This document shows, in pieces, positions 59,652-64,000 of a stretch of DNA of 64,000 nucleotides (position 1 is the stretch's first letter; each line of letters begins with the position of its first letter). The notes under the pieces were generated by a model. It worked only from the letters and a program-made list of their open reading frames with translations. It was not told where the DNA came from and searched no databases. Position numbers and translations under genes: made by a program. The stretch comes from Tessaracoccus coleopterorum (GTDB taxonomy: Bacteria; Actinomycetota; Actinomycetes; Propionibacteriales; Propionibacteriaceae): positions 1,178,001 to 1,242,000 of the forward strand of contig NZ_JAANIJ010000001.1 in NCBI RefSeq assembly GCF_011174705.1, given 5' to 3'.

Positions 59652-60035
59652 CTACAACTCCAGTTCATCGGCGACGCGGCGCAGAACCTGCGCCACCTTT
59701 TCTGCCTGCCTGCTGTCGGGGTGACGACGATGCCGGTAGCCGTTGCCGATCCCGTCGAGCATCTTGATCAGATCCTCGATCAGGGCCGCCATGTCCTCCG
59801 GCTGGCGGCGCTGGGCCTTCGAGAGGGACGGCGGCGTCTCGAGGACCCGGAGGCTGAGCGCCTGCTCACCCTTCCGACCCTCGATGACGCCGAACTCGAC
59901 CTTCTGTCCGGGCTTCAGCGAAGCCACGCCATCGGGAAGCGCGTTGGAGCGCACATACACGTCACCGCCGTCGTCCTTGGTGATGAAACCAAAGCCCTTC
60001 TCGGCGTCGAAGAAGCGCACTTTTCCGGTAGGCAC
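59652..60035 (-). CDS. cold-shock-domain protein with C-terminal extension
   Basis: Intact, 127 residues. Residues 1-66 form a cold-shock domain with RNP1 GKVRFFDAEKGFGFITKDD and RNP2 region DVYVRSNALP, then VEFGVIEGRKGEQALSLRVL. An extension of about 60 residues (PEDMAALIEDLIKMLDGIGN, QAEKVAQVLRRVADELEL) is typical of the long actinobacterial CspB-like form rather than the 67-residue CspA. RNA/ssDNA chaperone. Starts an operon with DUF3027. Confidence 0.92.
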   Translation of the reverse strand: MPTGKVRFFDAEKGFGFITKDDGGDVYVRSNALPDGVASLKPGQKVEFGVIEGRKGEQALSLRVLETPPSLSKAQRRQPEDMAALIEDLIKMLDGIGNGYRHRRHPDSRQAEKVAQVLRRVADELEL

Positions 60036-60112
60036 GTCGTCCTCACTTCATTGGTAGTCAGGTGAACGCACAGTCTATCCGGTCGGGCACTGCGCCCCAA
60101 TCCGAACTGTTG

Positions 60113-60895
60113 TCAGTCGCGCTGAAAGACCCCGTTGACTTCCTGGAGGTGGCGGAAGTAGTCGGAGTGCTTCAGGTTCGCCGCCGCGGCCTCGTCGATG
60201 ACGACGATCGCGCGGGGGTGGAACTGCAGGACCGATGCGGGGCAGGTGGCCGCGACCGGGCCCTCCACCATGTCCGCGATGGCCTGTGCCTTGTTCTCGC
60301 CGGAGGCGACCATGAGCGTCACGGCGGCGTCCATGATCGTGCCCAGGCCCTGGGTGACGCAGTGGGTGGGCACCTGATCGATGGAGTCGAAGAAGCGCGC
60401 GTTGTCCTCGCGGGTCTGCGGGGTGAGCGTCTTGACGCGGGTGCGAGACGAGAAGGACGAGAAGGGCTCGTTGAAACCGATGTGGCCGTTGGACCCGATG
60501 CCGAGGATCTGGACATCGACGCCACCCGCGAGGTCGATGGCCTCGTCGTACTCGTCGGCCGCGCCCTGCAGGTCGTCAGCGAGGCCGTCAGGCACGCGGA
60601 CCCGGGCGGGGTCCATCTTCAGCGGGCCCACCACGTTCTCGCGGATGACGCTGTAGTAGCTCTCCGGGTGCTCCAGCGGGATGCCGACGTACTCGTCGAG
60701 GGCGAAGCCGAGGGCGTGGGAGAAATCGAAGGATCCCTCCTCCGCGCGGCGGGCCAGCTCGGCGTAGAGGGCCTTGGGCGAGCCACCGGTCGCGAAGCCG
60801 ATGACCGGCGTCGGGAGCCCCTCGAGGTGGGTGATCAGCCTATCGGCGGCGACCATGCCAACTTCCCGGGCGTCCTTGCAGATGACAATTTCCAT
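60113..60895 (-). CDS. nagB: glucosamine-6-phosphate deaminase
   Basis: Intact, 260 residues. Converts GlcN-6-P to fructose-6-P and ammonia, the step after NagA. VIGFATGGSPKALYAELARR is the phosphate-binding loop region; FALDEYVGIPLEHPESYYS carries the catalytic Asp; GIGSNGHIGFNEPFSSF and SRTRVKTLTPQTREDNARF, then VASGENKAQAIADMVEGP are usual family blocks. The length and lack of a long C-terminal allosteric loop match the monomeric NagB type. nagA is 16 kb away in this window. Confidence 0.94.
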   Translation of the reverse strand: MEIVICKDAREVGMVAADRLITHLEGLPTPVIGFATGGSPKALYAELARRAEEGSFDFSHALGFALDEYVGIPLEHPESYYSVIRENVVGPLKMDPARVRVPDGLADDLQGAADEYDEAIDLAGGVDVQILGIGSNGHIGFNEPFSSFSSRTRVKTLTPQTREDNARFFDSIDQVPTHCVTQGLGTIMDAAVTLMVASGENKAQAIADMVEGPVAATCPASVLQFHPRAIVVIDEAAAANLKHSDYFRHLQEVNGVFQRD

Positions 60896-61120
60896 GGCGG
60901 AGGTTTCCTCGCTTCGTTGGTCGGGATGACTTCCCTTCAGCCTAGATCCGGGCGGCGGAAATTGCTCATTGAGTGGGCAGATGGGCGGTTTCTGCGCAGA
61001 ACGGCTGACGAAACGCTCACCTCATCCGCATGAGACTCACCGCCCTGGCGCGCAGGGGTCCGTTTCATCCCCTGCCACCGACCGGAACCCGGCCGCTCCT
61101 GCGGTCAGTAGGATGGCGCC

Positions 61121-61958
61121 ATGGCGAGTTGGAAGGACGGGGCCGCGTACGCGCCCATCGAGAGGCCCGACGGGTTCGCCACGCCCCTCGCCGACCCGCT
61201 CCCCGTCGGGGACCCCTACGCGGCTGCCACGCCCGGCCCGATCGCCCATCCCGACCGGTTCGACAGCGATCCCGCGCAGGCCGACCTCACCGGGTTGGGC
61301 ACCCACACCCAGACTCGACGCGACCCCCGCGACCAGTTCGAGGTCGCCTCGATGGCCATGACCGCCGGCCCGGGAAGAGCAGCGGCCGAGACCCGCGCGA
61401 GGCCTTCGCGATGAGCGCCTCGACCATCACCGCCCCCGGCCCGCCGCCCCCACCGGAACGCCACTGAGCATCGGGCCCGCGAACCAGACCTGGCCCGACC
61501 CCGCCCGGCCCGCGCCTGTGGCTACGGGCCACGCCGGCCAGCCCGGCCCCGTCCCGCCCGGCGCCGTCGCTCCGCAGCAGGGGAACCCGTCGGCCCCCGG
61601 AACCGGATGGCCCCCGCCCGAGGCGGGCAACAGATGGCTCCCCAGCAGCGGGCAGGGCAACCGCCCGCCCCAAGGGCGCGGAGCAGTCGCGCACCCTGTG
61701 CTGGATCGGCGCAGGGCTCTGCGGGTTCGGGTGATGCTGACCGGCGCCGCCCCGTTCCTGCTGCTGGTTGCCGGGGCGCTCGGCCTCCGCACCACCACCC
61801 GCACGTCCTACCTCGGGCCGGCCGCGCTCGTGGTCGGCGCTCTGCTGATCCTGTTCCAGCTGTTCAGCGCCACGCTCGGCAACTCCAGCCTGCTCGGTTA
61901 CGTGGCCTCGCTGGCGGCCTGCATCTGGTTCGTGAAGGGCGCCCTCAACCGCGACTGA
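61121..61958 (+). CDS. proline-rich membrane protein of unknown function
   Basis: About 279 residues across at least two frame changes (near 61370 and 61430). N-terminal half is Pro/Ala/Gly-rich and probably disordered (ASWKDGAAYAPIERPDGFAT, SIGPANQTWPDPARPAPVAT). The C-terminal third has three hydrophobic helices: MLTGAAPFLLLVAGALGL, YLGPAALVVGALLILFQLF, SLLGYVASLAACIWFVKGAL. N-terminal tail is most likely cytoplasmic and may bind a partner. I do not recognise the family. The next gene converges with 4 bp between stops. Confidence 0.6.
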
Positions 61959-61962
61959 CCCG

Positions 61963-62466
61963 TCACACGGGAACGGTCGATTCCTCCACCTCGCCGAGCT
62001 CGATGACGGCGCCACCGTCCCATGCCGCGAGCCCGCCCAGTTCGGAGGGCCACACCGGCTCCGGGAGCGCGGCCAGCGGGAACCAGGCCGTCTCGACCCG
62101 CCTCCTGCGCTCCGCGTCCGTCAGGTCGGCGTCGACGGCGTCGAAGCGGGCGGTGCGGAACAGGTAGAACGTCTCGGCCTGGATCAGGATCCGGTCGGAG
62201 TAGCCGTGCGTGACGACCCGCCTTGCGACGGGCCCGACGAGGTCACCCCGGTCGATCTCGAGGCCGGTCTCCTCCCGCACCTCGCGGACCGCTGCATCCC
62301 GGAGGGCCTCCCCGGCGTCAACTCCCCCGCCGGGCACCTGCCAGAACCGCGAGCCCGGCAGCCCGGGGTCGGTGTCGCCCTGCAGCAGCACCTCGTCGTC
62401 GGCGACGACGATGACGCGGGCCCCCTGCCTGCGACGGACGGGTCGCTCAGGCGGGATGCCGGACAT
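61963..62466 (-). CDS. Nudix hydrolase
   Basis: Intact, 167 residues. The Nudix box is complete: GGGVDAGEALRDAAVREVRE then ETGLEI, matching G-x5-E-x7-REUxEExGU. Upstream RVIVVADDEVLLQGDTDPGL and WQVPGGG, downstream ARRVVTHGYSDRILIQAETF. The protein hydrolyses a nucleoside diphosphate linked to another moiety; substrate not deducible. The start lies inside the cutC end (20-bp overlap), so it is co-translated with cutC. Confidence 0.92.
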   Translation of the reverse strand: MSGIPPERPVRRRQGARVIVVADDEVLLQGDTDPGLPGSRFWQVPGGGVDAGEALRDAAVREVREETGLEIDRGDLVGPVARRVVTHGYSDRILIQAETFYLFRTARFDAVDADLTDAERRRRVETAWFPLAALPEPVWPSELGGLAAWDGGAVIELGEVEESTVPV

Positions 62467-63154
62467 GTGAGACCTCGTCCTCGATCAGGTCGCGCCAGGA
62501 GGCCACCAGGTCGGCGTCGACGTACGCCTTGAACGACCTGCCCGGGCGTGCGGGCGAGCCGATGTGGAACGCACGCACCCCGGCCCGCACCAGCCACGGC
62601 ACGTGCTCGGCGGCGAGCCCACCGCCGGCCATGATCAGCCGGGCGACGCCCTGGTCGGCCTTCGCACGGGCCACGAGATCGTCGAGCCCCTGCTCCACCC
62701 CGCGTACCGACCCGGCGGTCAGCACCTGGGTGAGGCCCGGCAGCGTCAGCACGTCACCCCAGGCGCGGTTCACGTCGAGGCAGTGGTCGATGGCCCGGTG
62801 GAACGTCCACGGGAAGTCGCCCTGGCCGACCAGTTCGCCCATCACCTCGAGGTCGACGCGGTTGGCCCCGTTCAGGTAGCCGAGGACGACGCCGTCGGCG
62901 CCGGCGTCCCGGTAGGCGCTGATGAGGCCCTTGAGGCGGGTGGCCTCGCCGCCGTCGGTACCGAACCCTGCGCGGAGCCGCACCATCGGGCGCACCTGGA
63001 TCGATGTGGCGCGTCGGACCTTCTCGACGACGCGCGGTTCAGGGGAGAGCCCGTCGTCATCCATGGTGCCCACCAGTTCGATCCGGTCGGCGCCGCCGGC
63101 CTCGGCGCGCTCGGCATCGGCGGCGTGGAGCGCGATCACCTCAAGCAGACTCAT
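62447..63154 (-). CDS. cutC: CutC family protein
   Basis: Intact, 235 residues. TIM-barrel CutC: LLEVIALHAADAERAEAGGA, DRIELVGTMDDDGLSPEPRV, IQVRPMVRLRAGFGTDGGEA, DGVVLGYLNGANRVDLEV, WTFHRAIDHCLDVNRAWGD, QVLTAGSVRGVEQGLDDL and IMAGGGLAAEHVPWL. Long called copper homeostasis protein; its true substrate is uncertain. ATG 63154 chosen; 63160 is in frame and two residues earlier. Overlaps the Nudix gene by 20 bp. Confidence 0.92.
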   Translation of the reverse strand: MSLLEVIALHAADAERAEAGGADRIELVGTMDDDGLSPEPRVVEKVRRATSIQVRPMVRLRAGFGTDGGEATRLKGLISAYRDAGADGVVLGYLNGANRVDLEVMGELVGQGDFPWTFHRAIDHCLDVNRAWGDVLTLPGLTQVLTAGSVRGVEQGLDDLVARAKADQGVARLIMAGGGLAAEHVPWLVRAGVRAFHIGSPARPGRSFKAYVDADLVASWRDLIEDEVSHVRHPA

Positions 63155-63252
63155 GGCCACATTGTGCCGGGTTGCGGGCGGTGGCGGTCGGCGACCCGCG
63201 CGAATCGACGCTCCGGGTCGGCATGCGGCGGGGCCGCCGCTAGTGTTGCCCG

Positions 63253-63774
63253 GTGCCCGAACCCATGCTTCGTCCCCGACCCCCGACGACGCCGGGGCCT
63301 GGTTCGACTTCCTCGTGGAACAGCAGGCCCTGACCTACCGGGCATCGTGCCCGCCGACTTCGCCGACCTCCAGCGGAGACACCGGGACGGGTGGGTGGCC
63401 GGGTTGGCCGCGAAGTTCTCCTCCCCGGCACCGCTGCGCGGCTCGTGGCCGTCGCGGACGGCGAACTGGTGGGCCTCGCGTCGATCGTCGACGGCCCGCC
63501 GACTGGGAGATCGGGGCCGGGTTCGTGCCCGCCCGGCCGGGCGCGAGCTGAGCAGGCTGTACGTTGCGCCGTCGTTCCAGGGGACGGGGCTCGCCGCCAG
63601 CCTGTTCGAGGCGATCGACGACGGGAGCGACCTGTATCTCTGGCTGATCGACGGCAACGAGCGCGGGCGGCGCTTCTACCTGCGCCGGGGTTCGTCGATC
63701 TGGACGAGTCGTTCGAGGCCGGCGAGAGCTGGGGCCACGTGGCGATGCACCGGATGGCCCGGCTCCGAGGTTGA
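63253..63774 (+). CDS. GNAT-family acetyltransferase
   Basis: About 173 residues, GTG start. LVEQQALTYRGIVPADFADL-type N-terminus (after frame changes near 63285 and 63345), then LVAVADGELVGLASIVDGP, LYVAPSFQGTGLAASL with the acetyl-CoA-binding R/Q-x-x-G-x-G/A loop (here QGTGLA), and a C-terminal LWLIDGNERGRRFYLRRGF. Further frame changes near 63435, 63505 and 63690. Substrate unknown. Confidence 0.82.
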
Positions 63775-63780
63775 TGGGAA

Positions 63781-63810
63781 GGGTCCGCCCGGCCTGAGCC
63801 GGGCGGACCC
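63781..63810. terminator. bidirectional hairpin terminator
   Basis: GGGTCCGCCCGGC pairs perfectly with GCCGGGCGGACCC, 4-nt loop, between the GNAT gene and the partial gene at the right edge. Confidence 0.92.
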
Positions 63811-63815
63811 TGGGT

Positions 63816-64000
63816 TCAGCTGAACAACACGATGTTGTTGAACACCCACTTCCCTCGGATCCACCGGAACGTGGCCCTGCCATCCACCCTCACCTCGGTG
63901 AGGACGTCCGCGCGCAGGTAGCTGCGGCAGCCGTTACGCCCGGTGGCCGGGGTGTCGCACTCCGTTCGCCACTGGCGCCCGGACGCGTCGGTCCAGGCCC
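63816..64000 (-). CDS. C-terminal end of a second secreted protein with the WRTECDTP domain, truncated
   Basis: Only the last ~61 residues lie in the window. They read WTDASGRQWRTECDTPATGR, NGCRSYLRADVLTEVRVDGR, ATFRWIRGKWVFNNIVLFS and align, without gaps apparent by eye, with the C-terminus of the large secreted protein at 58.6-58.8 kb (SSGRRWRTECDTPVTGMGGC, IRATTVQADKLDGRWTF, WVLNSMIRFN). Two Cys, W, R and D positions are shared. The gene runs off the right edge on the minus strand, so its N-terminal part and signal peptide are unseen. It is a paralogue by this domain. Confidence 0.8.
   Translation of the reverse strand, partial: AWTDASGRQWRTECDTPATGRNGCRSYLRADVLTEVRVDGRATFRWIRGKWVFNNIVLFS

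Overview
The window is a very G+C-rich stretch of an actinobacterial chromosome. A Propionibacteriaceae-like host (Tessaracoccus or a relative) is my best guess. The clues are the b558-type sdhCAB operon, a single-chain pyruvate:ferredoxin oxidoreductase with its satellite genes, a membrane-fused copper nitrite reductase, a eukaryotic-type UDP-glucose pyrophosphorylase, a DtxR/IdeR regulator, a DUF3027 gene beside a cold-shock gene, and 13E12-type HNH genes. The genus is inference only.

Region 1 (1-14.7 kb, all minus strand) is most of an extracellular contractile injection system (eCIS). In transcription order it encodes sheath, tube, a baseplate-hub chaperone-like protein, a proline-rich protein, a DUF4255 cap protein, an AAA+ ATPase, a small protein, a DUF4157 protein with a second zincin-like domain (candidate cargo toxin), an unknown protein, an Afp7-like CIS_tube baseplate protein, a LysM protein, a gpD-like hub, a gpV spike, a PAAR-like tip, a gp25-like wedge and a large baseplate protein cut by the window edge. 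Most neighbours overlap by ATGA, so this is probably one transcription unit. No capsid, portal, terminase or lysis gene is present, so it is not a prophage. Tape measure and fibre genes are not seen and may lie beyond position 1.

Region 2 (15.0-18.5 kb, plus) is sdhCAB. Region 3 (18.5-22.2 kb) is accessory: a 71-bp tandem repeat, an unknown membrane protein, a duplicated ~220-bp element with inverted repeats, and a DUF222/HNH endonuclease gene, ending at tRNA-Ala. Region 4 (22.3-28.5 kb) matches the conserved actinobacterial block around Rv0985c-Rv0996: divisome gene sepX/glpR, gephyrin-like glp, 5-formyl-THF cyclo-ligase, a Ruc-like zinc-ribbon chaperone, a SAF protein and mscL, followed by a UDP-glucose pyrophosphorylase of a different family from the usual GalU. 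Region 5 (28.7-33.6 kb) is a nitrite-reduction cluster: ApbE-like protein, three-part NirK, polytopic partner and DUF2249 protein.

Region 6 (33.7-53.2 kb) is mostly core metabolism: tRNA-Arg, an aldo/keto reductase, the PFOR operon (GltD-like flavoprotein, NifJ, dihydroorotate-dehydrogenase-like protein), thioredoxin, a methyltransferase, IdeR/DtxR, NagA, SerC, pyruvate carboxylase and an NCS2 purine permease. Region 7 (53.4-64 kb) has an LpqH-like lipoprotein, a Tat-exported GH127 glycosidase with a second large secreted protein, DUF3027 and cold-shock genes, NagB, Nudix, CutC, GNAT, and the start of a second secreted protein sharing a C-terminal domain with the one at 58 kb.

A caution applies throughout. 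Many genes, including universally conserved ones (thioredoxin, sdhB, pyruvate carboxylase, serC, NifJ), are broken by single-base frame changes, often at short G or C runs. I read these as consensus sequencing errors rather than pseudogenes and annotate each gene across them. Residue numbers are therefore approximate.
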